Positions 50,403-58,406 of a DNA stretch of 58,622 bases are shown one piece after another. The notes beneath the pieces were generated by a model that was given only the letters and a program-made list of their open reading frames with translations, was not told the origin of the DNA and made no database searches. The translations under genes and the position numbers were made by a program. Source of the DNA: an uncultured Oscillospiraceae bacterium (GTDB lineage: Bacteria; Bacillota; Clostridia; Oscillospirales; Oscillospiraceae); contig CAJULD010000019.1 in assembly GCA_910587505.1 (NCBI GenBank), positions 1 through 58,622 on the forward strand, read 5' to 3'. The first letter of the stretch is position 1, and every line of letters begins with the position of its first letter.

Positions 50403-50870
50403 ATGCCTTTTGACAGAGAAGAGTGCCGGCGGCTTTTTGACAAGTACTGCAAAAAGCTGCGGCTGACGCCCCAGTGGGATGTGAAGCTGGAGTTCGTGGA
50501 AGACCCCGCATGGCGGAAGACCGGGGATTTCAAGATCGACTGCACGGACCGCAAGGCCATCCTGTTGCTGAACGCGGACAACCCGAAGCAGGACAACGCC
50601 GAGGAGATCATCATCCACGAGCTGATGCACATTAAGATGTATCCGCTGGACCAGGTGACGGAATCGCTGATCACCAGTCATTTTGAGGAAGGGACGCCGG
50701 CGTGGCGCTTTGCCTGCGAGCAGTTCTTCACGGCTCTGGAGCAGACGGTGGAGGAGCTGACCAAGTGCTTCCTGCTGGAATTCGGGGAGGACCGGGAGAT
50801 CTCGTTTGGCAGGTGTGAAAAACAGAAATCCTTTAATGAGCTGTACGACGGGCTGAAAAATATTGAATGA
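50403..50870 (+). CDS. Uncharacterised HELMH protein
   Basis: A 155-residue cytoplasmic protein with a zinc-peptidase-like motif IIIHELMHIKMYPLDQ (about residues 61-76) and a glutamate-rich helix further on (EQTVEELTKCFLLEF). The short N-terminal part has strand-like LTPQWDVKLEFVED. Fits the general form of small zincin-like hypothetical proteins; proteolysis is unproven. It lies between hprK and glk with gaps of 3 and 17 bases and shares their transcript. Confidence 0.75.
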   Translation: MPFDREECRRLFDKYCKKLRLTPQWDVKLEFVEDPAWRKTGDFKIDCTDRKAILLLNADNPKQDNAEEIIIHELMHIKMYPLDQVTESLITSHFEEGTPAWRFACEQFFTALEQTVEELTKCFLLEFGEDREISFGRCEKQKSFNELYDGLKNIE

Positions 50871-50887
50871 GCGAGGGAGGAGACGGC

Positions 50888-51847
50888 ATGTATTACATCG
50901 GTATCGACATCGGCGGGACCAACCTGAAGGCCGGTCTGGTAGACGAGAGCTATCAGATCACCGCCACCAGAAAACAGCCCCTGCAATTCACCTCCATGGA
51001 GCAGATGGGGGAGACGCTGGCCCGGATGGCCATCGATCTGGTGGAGGAGAACCACGTGCCCCGGGAGCAGGTGGCCTCGGTGGGCATGGGCTTCCCCGGC
51101 CCGGTGGACGACAGGCAGGGCGTGGTCATCAGGACGGTGAACATTCCCATCCGGTTTATGCCTGTAGCGGAGATGTTCCACCGGTACTGGGACGGCGTGC
51201 CCGTCCGTCTGGGCAACGATGCGGACTGCGCCGCCCTGGGAGAGTTTTACCACTACGAGGACAGGAACGTCGAGAGCCTGATTCTGGTGACCTTGGGCAC
51301 CGGCATCGGCACCGGCATCATCCTCAACGGCAGGATTCACACCGGCATCAACGGCTGCGCCGGAGAGGGGGGCCACATCGTCTTGGTCCACGGCGGCGAG
51401 CAGTGTACCTGCGGCCGGAAGGGCTGCTGGGAGCGTTATGCCTCCGCCAACGCGCTGATCCGGCAGACCATGGCCTCCATGGATCAGAACAGGAACTCCG
51501 TCATGTGGGGCATTGTGGGCGGCGACCTCAGCCGGGTGGACGGCCGCACCGCCTTTGAGGCCATGCACCAGGGCGACGCCGCCGCGCGGGCGGTCATCGA
51601 CCGGTATCTGCGCTACCTGGGGGACGGACTGTCCAACTTTATCAATATTTTCCAGCCGGAGGTCATCGCCCTGGGCGGCGGCGTCAGCCAGGCCAGGGAC
51701 GAGGATCTGCTGCTGCCCCTGCAAACCATGGTGCTGGAGGACTGCTTCGGCCGGGAGGCCAGCCGCCATACCCGGCTGGTGAAGGCCAGACTGGGCAACG
51801 ACGCCGGAATCACCGGCGCGGCGCTGCTGGGACTGCAAAGACGCTGA
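50888..51847 (+). CDS. glk: ROK-family glucokinase
   Basis: Phosphorylates glucose with ATP. The 319 residues start MYYIGIDIGGTNLKAGLVD (phosphate motif) and keep the sugar-binding GNDADCAALGEF, the glycine-rich VTLGTGIGTGII, EGGHI and the zinc-binding CTCGRKGCWE. No helix-turn-helix is present, so it is an enzyme rather than a ROK repressor. Start at 50888 with GGGAGGAG; ATGs upstream belong to other frames or lack sites. Confidence 0.92.
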   Translation: MYYIGIDIGGTNLKAGLVDESYQITATRKQPLQFTSMEQMGETLARMAIDLVEENHVPREQVASVGMGFPGPVDDRQGVVIRTVNIPIRFMPVAEMFHRYWDGVPVRLGNDADCAALGEFYHYEDRNVESLILVTLGTGIGTGIILNGRIHTGINGCAGEGGHIVLVHGGEQCTCGRKGCWERYASANALIRQTMASMDQNRNSVMWGIVGGDLSRVDGRTAFEAMHQGDAAARAVIDRYLRYLGDGLSNFINIFQPEVIALGGGVSQARDEDLLLPLQTMVLEDCFGREASRHTRLVKARLGNDAGITGAALLGLQRR

Positions 51848-52006
51848 ATGGAGCAGGCATATGCAAAAAGAATTTCAGGAAGGGCATCGTATGCCTCGTA
51901 AGAAAATTTCCTGAAAGGTTTCGTCAGGTTCCAAAAAGGCTGCGGAGCCCAACATTCACTCGTTTAATCATCGCCCGCGCTGCGGGAGAAAGGGAGAGAG
52001 ACTGCC

Positions 52007-53281
52007 ATGGAATATGGGAAAATGACCCCCGTCCAGCTGGAGGAGGAGTACGCTGCGGTAGCCGGACGCTTTGCGGAGCTGAAGGGCAGGGGGCTGAAGC
52101 TGGACATGTCCCGGGGCAAGCCGGGGAAGGAGCAGCTGGATCTGGTCAGCGATATGCTGACGGTGCTGTCCACGCCGGAGGACTGCGTGGAGGAGGGCTT
52201 CGATACCCGCAACTACGGCGAGCTCACCGGTCTGCCCTGTGCCAAACGGTATTTTGCGGAAATTCTGGGCTGCCGGCCGGAGGAGTGCTTCATCGGCGGC
52301 AACGCCAGTCTGACCCTCATGTATGATACGATTGCCAGGGCGTACACCCACGGTCTGCTCCACAGCGAGAAGCCCTGGAGCAGGCTGGACAGGGTGAAAT
52401 TCCTGTGCCCGTCCCCCGGCTATGACCGGCACTTCAACGTGACCAGATCTTTTGGGATGGAGCTTGTCACCATCCCCATGACCGAAACCGGGCCGGACAT
52501 GGACGCGGTGGAGGAGGCGGTGAAGGACCCCGCCGTCAAGGGAATCTGGTGCGTGCCCAAATACTCCAATCCGGAGGGAATCATCTACAGCGGGGAGACC
52601 ATCGAGCGCATGGCCCGGCTGAAGCCCGCCGCGCCCGACTTTACGGTCATGTGGGACAACGCCTACTGTATCCACGAGTTCGAGGGGGACTACGTGCCCT
52701 TCCCGGACATTATTTCCCTGTGCCGGGAGGCGGGAAATCCGGATATGGTGTTTGAGTACGCCTCCACCTCCAAGGTGACCTTCCCCGGCGCCGGCGTCTC
52801 GGTGATGGCCTCCAGCGTGGATAATATCAAATACATGGCGGGCCTTATGACTTATCAGACCATCAGCTATGACAAGGTCAACCAGCTCCGCCACGTCCGC
52901 TATCTCAGGGACAGGGCCCATACGCTGGAGCTGATGAAGAAGCACGCCGCCATTCTGAGGCCTAAGTTCCGCACGGTGCTGGACGCGCTGGACCGGGAGA
53001 TCGCGCCGCTGGGCATCGCCGCCTGGAAGCGGCCCACCGGCGGGTATTTCGTCAGCGTGGACACCGCCGACGGTCTGGCCGGACGCACCCTGGCCCTCTG
53101 CAGGGAGGCGGGGGTGGTCATGACCAGCGCCGGGGCCACCTTCCCCAACGGAATTGATCCCAGGGACCGCAACATCCGCATCGCGCCCAGCCTGCCGCCG
53201 GTGGCGGAGCTGGAGGCCGCCGTGGAGGTGTTCTGCGTCTGCCTCCGTCTGGCCGCTCTGGAGAAGCTGCTGGGCAAATAA
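52007..53281 (+). CDS. Aspartate aminotransferase-like enzyme (subgroup Ic, AspT type)
   Basis: A 424-residue PLP-dependent aminotransferase of the PF12897 (Aminotran_MocR) type. The PLP-binding region is seen in FIGGNASLTLMYDTIARA, the aspartate/tyrosine pair in MWDNAYCIHEF, and the Schiff-base lysine in YASTSKVTFPGAG. The C-terminal arginine lies in RNIRIAPSLPP. Most members use aspartate and 2-oxoglutarate. Single gene preceded by GGGAGAAAGGGAG. The 159-bp gap to glk shows no clear terminator. Confidence 0.88.
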   Translation: MEYGKMTPVQLEEEYAAVAGRFAELKGRGLKLDMSRGKPGKEQLDLVSDMLTVLSTPEDCVEEGFDTRNYGELTGLPCAKRYFAEILGCRPEECFIGGNASLTLMYDTIARAYTHGLLHSEKPWSRLDRVKFLCPSPGYDRHFNVTRSFGMELVTIPMTETGPDMDAVEEAVKDPAVKGIWCVPKYSNPEGIIYSGETIERMARLKPAAPDFTVMWDNAYCIHEFEGDYVPFPDIISLCREAGNPDMVFEYASTSKVTFPGAGVSVMASSVDNIKYMAGLMTYQTISYDKVNQLRHVRYLRDRAHTLELMKKHAAILRPKFRTVLDALDREIAPLGIAAWKRPTGGYFVSVDTADGLAGRTLALCREAGVVMTSAGATFPNGIDPRDRNIRIAPSLPPVAELEAAVEVFCVCLRLAALEKLLGK

Positions 53282-53300
53282 AAAATTTCTCAAAAACCTC

Positions 53301-53331
53301 TTGACCTTCACGCTGCGTCATGGTCTATCCT
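53301..53331 (+). promoter_or_regulatory. MerR-type promoter with 19-bp spacer
   Basis: TTGACC (53301-53306) and TATCCT (53326-53331) are separated by 19 bp, and the spacer is largely symmetric (GACC...GGTC). A 19-bp spacer with a dyad is the mark of MerR-family activated promoters. It lies 24 bp before the MerR gene. Confidence 0.8.
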
Positions 53332-53354
53332 CATGTTCAGGAGGGGAACCGACG

Positions 53355-54122
53355 ATGTATACCATAAAACAGCTGGCCGGACTGTCGGGGCTGACGCCCC
53401 GGACGCTGCGGCACTATGATGCCACAGGCCTGCTCTGCCCCCGCAGGGACAGGAAGAACGGCTACCGCCTCTATGGGCCCGATGAGGTGGACCGTTTGCA
53501 GCAGATCCTGCTCTATCGGGAAATGGGGCTGCCCCTGGAGGAAATTGGCCGGATCCTGGACGCGCCGGATTTTGACCGGGCGGGGGCTTTACGGGAGCAT
53601 CTGGAACGCCTTCTGGAGCGGCGGCAGGAGATGGATCTGATGATCCACGCCGTTCGCAGTACGCTCGATGAAATAAAAGGAGGAGACGCTATGACCGGCA
53701 AAGAGAAATTTGAGGGGATGAAGCGGCTGGCCGTTGAGGAGAACGAGGCCGCCTATGGCGGAGAGGCCCGCCGGAAGTACGGAGACGCGGCGGTGGACGG
53801 CAGCAACGCCCGTCTTGCGGGCATGTCCCGGAGAGAGTGGGACCAGATGAAGGAAGAGGAGACGGGCTATCTGGAGGCTCTCCGCAGGGCGATGGAAGCG
53901 GACGACGTTGACAGCGGGGACGCAAGGGAAGCGGTCCGGCTCCATGCCGCGTGGCTGGCGCACTACTGGCCGGAGGGAGCGGTGACGCCCCAGGCCCACA
54001 CCGGTCTGGCGGAGATGTACGCGCAGGACGCCAGATTCCGGGCCTTCTATGAGAAGACAGCGCCCGGCTGCGCGGCGTTCTTTTCCCGGGCGGTAAAGGC
54101 ATACTATGCCTCTGTTTCCTGA
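53355..54122 (+). CDS. MerR-family regulator with TipAS-like ligand domain
   Basis: A 255-residue activator. The N-terminal MerR winged helix is clear (MYTIKQLAGLSGLTPRTLRH, YDATGLLCP, NGYRLYGPDEVDRLQQ). Residues about 110-255 form a TipAS-type domain (KEKFEGMKRLAVEENEAAYG and the late HAAWLAHYWPEG, YAQDARFRAFYEKTAPG), which in the known relative binds thiopeptides and other drugs. It probably activates its own promoter. Start at 53355. Confidence 0.9.
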   Translation: MYTIKQLAGLSGLTPRTLRHYDATGLLCPRRDRKNGYRLYGPDEVDRLQQILLYREMGLPLEEIGRILDAPDFDRAGALREHLERLLERRQEMDLMIHAVRSTLDEIKGGDAMTGKEKFEGMKRLAVEENEAAYGGEARRKYGDAAVDGSNARLAGMSRREWDQMKEEETGYLEALRRAMEADDVDSGDAREAVRLHAAWLAHYWPEGAVTPQAHTGLAEMYAQDARFRAFYEKTAPGCAAFFSRAVKAYYASVS

Positions 54123-54135
54123 GGGGAAAATATAC

Positions 54136-54176
54136 AGGGACAGCCCGGTTCGCTTATGGCGAACCGGGCTGTCCCT
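54136..54176. terminator. Bidirectional terminator
   Basis: AGGGACAGCCCGGTTCGC (54136-54153), loop TTATG, exact complement to 54176: 18 perfect pairs between convergent genes. There is no U-run of note. Confidence 0.7.
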
Positions 54177-54184
54177 CCTGGTAT

Positions 54185-55087
54185 TCATTGACCGGAAAGA
54201 GTTTCCAGCAGGTCGCGGCGGATGGAGAGAATCTGCGAGACGTGGAAATTGGTTACCACGTCCTTTTCCATGACGGAGTCCAGCCGGCGGGTATCCGTCA
54301 CCTTCGCGCCGCAGGCGGCCAGCCGGCGGCGGTTTTCCTGGCTCAGCCGGCCGGGACGGTCCAGCTGGGCCAGAACCTCCAGATGGGAGACCAGCTCCTG
54401 CGCTTTCCGCTGACATGCCTTGTAGCGCTCCAGCTCCTGCTTCCTGCGGCGCACATGGAGCAGAAGCCGCTGGTTGGCGAAGACGGACAGCTGGGTTTTC
54501 AGAAGAGCCAGCCGGGTATTCATAGCCTCCGCATCAGGCAGATGAGAGTCTCCGTCAAACATTTCTTCCAGAAAGAGGACCAGATCTTTGTCCAGACCAC
54601 CCATGGTATCCCGGATCTGCCGGCTGTTGTCGTAGGGAAATACCAGCATGTTGACCGCGATGCCCACGCCAAGTCCGATGGCCGTATCCCAGATCCGTCC
54701 CAGGGCGTAGGCGATGGGGGCCATTTCCGAATCGGTGCAGACCATGACCAGAATGAAGCAGGGCAGGGAGGGGGAAAAGGCGTCGGGCAGCAGGTTGTAG
54801 ACAGTGATGACAAAAATGACGCCCAGCAGCACGGAGGTCAGCGGCCCGGTGGGCAGCGCGGTCAGGATCACGCCTGCCGCTGCGCCCACGAGCACGCCCA
54901 CGGTCTGCGTGACGCAGGCCTCCAGCGACTCCTTGAAGGTTGGCTGTACCGCCGCCATTGCGCCCAGCATGGCCAGAATCAGCCGGGAGCTGGTGGCGCC
55001 ATAGGGTTCCACCAGGATCATGGCGATGATGATAGCGGCGGCGGTTTTGACGGTGCGCAGTCCCACATGAATTTTCCGGCGTTTCAT
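54185..55087 (-). CDS. Aromatic acid exporter-like (FUSC/ArAE_1) membrane protein
   Basis: A 300-residue protein with five or six N-terminal membrane segments (VKTAAAIIIAMILVEPYG, LILAMLGAMAAVQP, VGVLVGAAAGVILTALP, VLLGVIFVITVYNLL, GLGVGIAVNMLVFPY) followed by a helical cytoplasmic part. NMLVFPYDNSRQI at the border is typical of the ArAE family. Efflux of aromatic acids is known only for relatives. Start at 55087 with AGGAGGCC. Confidence 0.82.
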   Translation of the reverse strand: MKRRKIHVGLRTVKTAAAIIIAMILVEPYGATSSRLILAMLGAMAAVQPTFKESLEACVTQTVGVLVGAAAGVILTALPTGPLTSVLLGVIFVITVYNLLPDAFSPSLPCFILVMVCTDSEMAPIAYALGRIWDTAIGLGVGIAVNMLVFPYDNSRQIRDTMGGLDKDLVLFLEEMFDGDSHLPDAEAMNTRLALLKTQLSVFANQRLLLHVRRRKQELERYKACQRKAQELVSHLEVLAQLDRPGRLSQENRRRLAACGAKVTDTRRLDSVMEKDVVTNFHVSQILSIRRDLLETLSGQ

Positions 55088-55104
55088 AGGCGGCCTCCTG
55101 TATA

Positions 55105-55220
55105 AGTAAGAAGCTGTAGTCGACGCGCTTGAGAATCGGGAAAAGGACGCGGGGGAAAATGCGGTGCAACAGGGCGGCCCGCGGACGGCAACACGGTTGC
55201 ACCGCATTTTCGCCGTTGAA
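55105..55220 (+). repeat. Inverted-repeat element copy with 16-bp inner arms
   Basis: Starts GTAAGAAGCTGTAGTC, differing in 2 of 16 bases from the 41561 end. Inner arms GAAAATGCGGTGCAAC (55155-55170) and its exact complement (55196-55211) enclose a G/C-rich loop; the GCCGTTGAAC near the end also occurs, as CCGTTGAAC, at 41581. Confidence 0.6.
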
Positions 55221-55315
55221 CTTTACTGATTTTCAGGTGTGTTGACTATATGATACCATGGACCGGCGGGCCTGTCAAACGGCAGTCCGCTGCGACGTCA
55301 TCACCGGCGGTGGTT

Positions 55316-55430
55316 CCCATGCGGAACCGCGCGGGGGAGACCGCCGGCGTGTTGCAGCTGATTAACGCCATGGACGGGGCCGGAAACGTCTGCGCATTCT
55401 CAGAGAATATGACGCTGGTGCCTGCGGTTC
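55316..55430 (+). pseudogene. Fragment of a GAF-domain gene
   Basis: One plus-strand frame reads VVPMRNRAGETAGVLQLINA followed by MDGAGNVCAFSENMTLV. This is the end part of a GAF domain as found in GAF/HD or GAF/GGDEF signalling proteins (VPMRN.G...GVLQLIN). No start, no rest of the domain and no plausible following domain are present, so it is a relic. Confidence 0.6.
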
Positions 55431-55637
55431 ATTCAGAATGTACGCTGTATACGGGAGAGCAGGAAGCTGCTCCGTTCCTGCGTTCGCGCCATGTCCTCCC
55501 TGACGGCAGCGGGTATCCCCGTCATAACCCGCCGCATATAATAGATCGAGGCGCAGCAGCCGGTTTTCCGGCGTAGCCGCGCCCGATCCGAGCGCAGCCG
55601 GAGGCTGCGCGGTTGTGAACAGGGAGGAAATTTCCCG

Positions 55638-55889
55638 ATGAGATATCATTGCTACGAGCACGATACCTGCGGCTGTCACGATGAGTGCGGCGGCATTTGC
55701 TGCATTCCGGGTCCTGCCGGACCGCGAGGTCCGCGAGGGCTTCCGGGCCCGGCAGGTCCGATGGGGATGCCGGGGCTTCCCGGTTCGGTCGGCCCTGCCG
55801 GTCCTGTGGGTGCGACGGGAGCTACCGGAGCCACCGGCCCTGCCGGTCCTGTGGGTGCGACTGCGCCGCTTATTTATGCACAACAATAA
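55638..55889 (+). CDS. Collagen-like spore-surface protein, cut short (83 aa)
   Basis: Begins MRYHCYEHDTCGCHDECGG, then 17 Gly-X-Y triplets from GPAGPR to GATAPL (about residues 25-76). Such proteins form the hair-like nap of spores (BclA type) and normally carry a globular C-terminal domain. Here the triplets stop abruptly and the frame ends after APLIYAQQ, 30 bp from the stop of an integrative-element recombinase. The base composition turns A+T-rich at the same place. The gene was probably interrupted by the element, with its other half beyond the far end of the insertion. Confidence 0.8.
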   Translation: MRYHCYEHDTCGCHDECGGICCIPGPAGPRGPRGLPGPAGPMGMPGLPGSVGPAGPVGATGATGATGPAGPVGATAPLIYAQQ

Positions 55890-55919
55890 CTCTTGCTCGG
55901 AGATGATGCGTTAAACCTG
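55870..55919. mobile_element. Probable attachment-site junction of the integrative element
   Basis: The change from GC-rich collagen triplets to A+T-rich DNA falls here, immediately before the recombinase stop codon at 55920-55922. The exact crossover, expected to be a dinucleotide shared with the other end for this recombinase type, cannot be placed because the other end lies outside the window. Confidence 0.55.
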
Positions 55920-57605
55920 CTATATCGCGGGCTTTCGCTCTATCACCGTAAGAATGTTGTGATTGTTCTCAATGTAATCAAGTATGCGTTGATACTCGTC
56001 GGCAAAATTGAAGTCCACCGTTATTTCCCCGTTTTCATGCACCCAAACCATATTGACCAATTCCACCACGATACCGCGATTAAGGGTTTGGATATTCTTG
56101 TGCTTTAGAAAAGCAGTAAGATAGGGGTCGTCGGTGTCGATGCCGTCAGCCATCATTTGCATTTCCTCTTTTAGATAAGAAATGTTTTGTTCAAGCTGGG
56201 CAATCTGCTCGGCAATCCTGCCTTTTAAGCGGCGGTATTCCTCTTTGGTAATATCGCCGCTTTTCCAATCAAGGTACAAGCTGTCGGAAGCGTCATGATA
56301 TTGCTTTAGCTGTTTCTCTGCCTGCTTCAACGCAAGGGTCAACCGTTTGTTTTCCCGGTTGATAACAGGCGCGTTGTTTATCCGCTCGATTTCTTCCGAT
56401 AGTTCGTCTACCAATGCGATCTGCACTTGCAGGGCAGCTAAAACCGCTTCTTCCAGCTTGTCCTGCCGGATAGAATGTTTACTGCAAGTCTTTTTGTCAG
56501 TAAACGTGCGGCAAGCATAGTAAGCCAGATTGCGGGCGGTTTTTCGCCGCATCGCCTTTTTACAGTCAGCGCAACGGACAAAGCCAGACAATATATAGAC
56601 ATCCTGCTTGCCCGGTGCTGTCCTTGTGTCGCGCTTGTGCAGGGCTTGTGCTTTTTCAAAGGTTTCCCTGTCAATGATTGCTTCGTGGGTGTTTGGGACA
56701 ACAAACCATTCATCTTCGGGAACGGCGATTTGCTTGTGTACTTTGTAACTGATGATGCGATGCCGTCCCTGCACCATCACGCCGGTATAAATCTCATTCT
56801 GCAATATCCTTGCAACCGTGCTGGCAGACCATAGACCGTCGTTTTTGCCGGAATTGGGATTGTTATACTTTAAGCCCTTTTTCTTTTTGTAGGCTTCGGG
56901 GTTCGGCTCTCCCATGTTGTTCAGCCTTTTTGCAATCCCCATTTTGCTGTACCCCTCATTCACAAACCAGTGGTAAATGCTTCTTACGACTTCCGCCGCT
57001 TCTTCATCTATCAAAAGGCTGTTTTTATCGTTGGGGTCTTTCTTGTAGCCGTATGCGGCAAATGCTCCGATAAACTCGCCGCGCTCCCGTTTCATTTTGA
57101 ACGTCTTTCGGATTTCTTCAGAAGTGGTGGCGGCAAACTGCTCGTTGAACATTCCCCTGATCGGCACTTCAAGGCCGCTTGCAGAATGTGGGTTTGCGTA
57201 GGTGTCGATGAATGGTGTGCCTGTGCAGATAAACCTTGCGCCGTTGATTGGGATAAATTCCTCAAGAAACTTTTGCTGATCTGCAAGGTTGCGGAAACCG
57301 CGTGCAAGTGACTTGATAATCATGCAGTTTACTTCCTTGCGAACGATACAGCCCTCAAGCCGCTTGAAGTCTGGACGCGCTGTATCTGTGCCTGTCAGTC
57401 CGTCATCGGCAAACACATCTACAATCACATAGTTTCCCGGCTCAAAGTAACCATCTACAAAGTCCCGCAGTATTTTTTCCTGATTGATAATGCTCTCGCT
57501 GTCGTCCTCGTTGTCGTCCTCTTTGGAGAGGCGAATATAAAGCCCGATTTTCCAAAACGGCTCTGCGCTGGCACGTGCCGTTCTGTTTTTGCGCGTGCGG
57601 GGCAT
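55920..57605 (-). CDS. Large serine recombinase (TndX/TnpX type)
   Basis: Integrates and excises the element. The 561 residues have an N-terminal resolvase domain (about 15-165) with the catalytic serine at position 27 in IGLYIRLSKEDD, a recombinase domain (about 185-310; SGLEVPIRGMFNEQFA leads into it), a zinc-ribbon with CADCKKAMRRK and ACRTFTDKKTC, and a coiled-coil (about 395-500). It reads toward the junction, as TndX does in Tn5397. Lower GC than the host genes. Own promoter and GGAGG site. Confidence 0.92.
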   Translation of the reverse strand: MPRTRKNRTARASAEPFWKIGLYIRLSKEDDNEDDSESIINQEKILRDFVDGYFEPGNYVIVDVFADDGLTGTDTARPDFKRLEGCIVRKEVNCMIIKSLARGFRNLADQQKFLEEFIPINGARFICTGTPFIDTYANPHSASGLEVPIRGMFNEQFAATTSEEIRKTFKMKRERGEFIGAFAAYGYKKDPNDKNSLLIDEEAAEVVRSIYHWFVNEGYSKMGIAKRLNNMGEPNPEAYKKKKGLKYNNPNSGKNDGLWSASTVARILQNEIYTGVMVQGRHRIISYKVHKQIAVPEDEWFVVPNTHEAIIDRETFEKAQALHKRDTRTAPGKQDVYILSGFVRCADCKKAMRRKTARNLAYYACRTFTDKKTCSKHSIRQDKLEEAVLAALQVQIALVDELSEEIERINNAPVINRENKRLTLALKQAEKQLKQYHDASDSLYLDWKSGDITKEEYRRLKGRIAEQIAQLEQNISYLKEEMQMMADGIDTDDPYLTAFLKHKNIQTLNRGIVVELVNMVWVHENGEITVDFNFADEYQRILDYIENNHNILTVIERKPAI

Positions 57606-57637
57606 GATACCTCCTTTCCCCCTATAATTACAGGTCT

Positions 57638-57666
57638 ATTATACCATTTTCTCCCCATGATCACAA
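57638..57666 (-). promoter_or_regulatory. Promoter of the serine recombinase
   Basis: On the minus strand: TTGTGA (plus 57661-57666), 17-bp spacer, perfect TATAAT (plus 57638-57643). The recombinase is therefore not dependent on read-through. Confidence 0.7.
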
Positions 57667-57703
57667 GGATTTTGTCAAAAATGGCAACAGGAAAGTTGGC
57701 ACT

Positions 57704-57964
57704 TCATTTAAGGCTTAAAAAGTAATCGCATAAGGATCGCTTTAAGGTCTTGCTTTCAGATACAAAGCGGATTTTGACAGGCGTATCGCCGCAACGAAAA
57801 CAATACGGATTTACGATTTGTTCAAGGTAGCTCTGCATCTTTTCTGCGGTTGGCATCGCAGGGTCGATGTGAATGTTGCGAATATCTGCCAAAGTGCTGC
57901 GGTCAACCTGTGTTATATCTACGCTTCTCATTTCTCGAAGCTGTAATTGGCTAATCATCTTCAT
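57704..57964 (-). CDS. Small element protein, DUF6870-like (86 aa)
   Basis: An 86-residue protein with the pattern LREMRSVDITQVDRSTLADI, then VNPYCFRCGDTPVKIRF, which recalls the DUF6870-type small proteins carried by Firmicute integrative elements. The CxxC could bind metal. It lies just upstream of the recombinase on the same strand, in the place occupied by xis-like genes in Tn916 relatives, but nothing shows an excisionase role. Confidence 0.65.
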   Translation of the reverse strand: MKMISQLQLREMRSVDITQVDRSTLADIRNIHIDPAMPTAEKMQSYLEQIVNPYCFRCGDTPVKIRFVSESKTLKRSLCDYFLSLK

Positions 57965-58224
57965 TCCCCTTTCCGGTCAGCATACAATAAAATATGCGCT
58001 CCGGCTTGTACGTTATGAAGAAAAAGGCTTTCATCGGGCGGCTGGCAGCACAGCCTCGCGGGAATTTCACCCCTGCCCGTTAAGGCAGCTTTACCCAATG
58101 CCTGCGACGCTTCTAACGCTCGGACTATGGCTATAAAGGCTTGTCTCCCCTCAATGCGTGTCGTCGCCCGCAAGCCGCTACACTTGCTCCCCGGCGCGGT
58201 GTTGGTCGCTTGACTTTTCCCCAT
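57961..58224 (-). CDS. Doubtful 87-codon frame
   Basis: An open frame (MGKSQATNTAPGSKCSGLRA onward) whose stop overlaps the start of the DUF6870-like gene (ATGA). There is no ribosome site before the ATG at 58224, and the composition is not typical. It may be an unrecognised element gene or chance; the overlap is the only argument for it. Confidence 0.3.
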   Translation of the reverse strand: MGKSQATNTAPGSKCSGLRATTRIEGRQAFIAIVRALEASQALGKAALTGRGEIPARLCCQPPDESLFLHNVQAGAHILLYADRKGE

Positions 58225-58234
58225 AGGGGAAAAG
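58214..58234. repeat. Perfect hairpin within the element
   Basis: CTTTTCCCC (58214-58222), loop ATA, GGGGAAAAG (58226-58234). Same style as the host's small hairpins but on the integrative element. Confidence 0.45.
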
Positions 58235-58406
58235 CGTCATGGCGCACCCGCTGTCTGGCTCGGCGCAAAAAGGACGTACCCGATGTGCCCTATACTGCGC
58301 CGCCGTTATCTTGCGGGCTTTCTTTGTCAAGGTGCAGCGCCGGGCCGGAGGCGGGGGAACATGGAAAGGGTAAGGTGTTCCGCCTGCCCTGCCGGGCCGG
58401 TTGCCG

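Larger units (their letters stand above)
55088..55637. other. 550-bp gap with repeat and gene debris
   Basis: Contains an inverted-repeat element (55105-55220) and the fragment of a GAF-domain gene (about 55316-55430). The remainder to 55637 has no supported gene; a GGAGG site for the collagen-like gene ends it. Confidence 0.55.
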
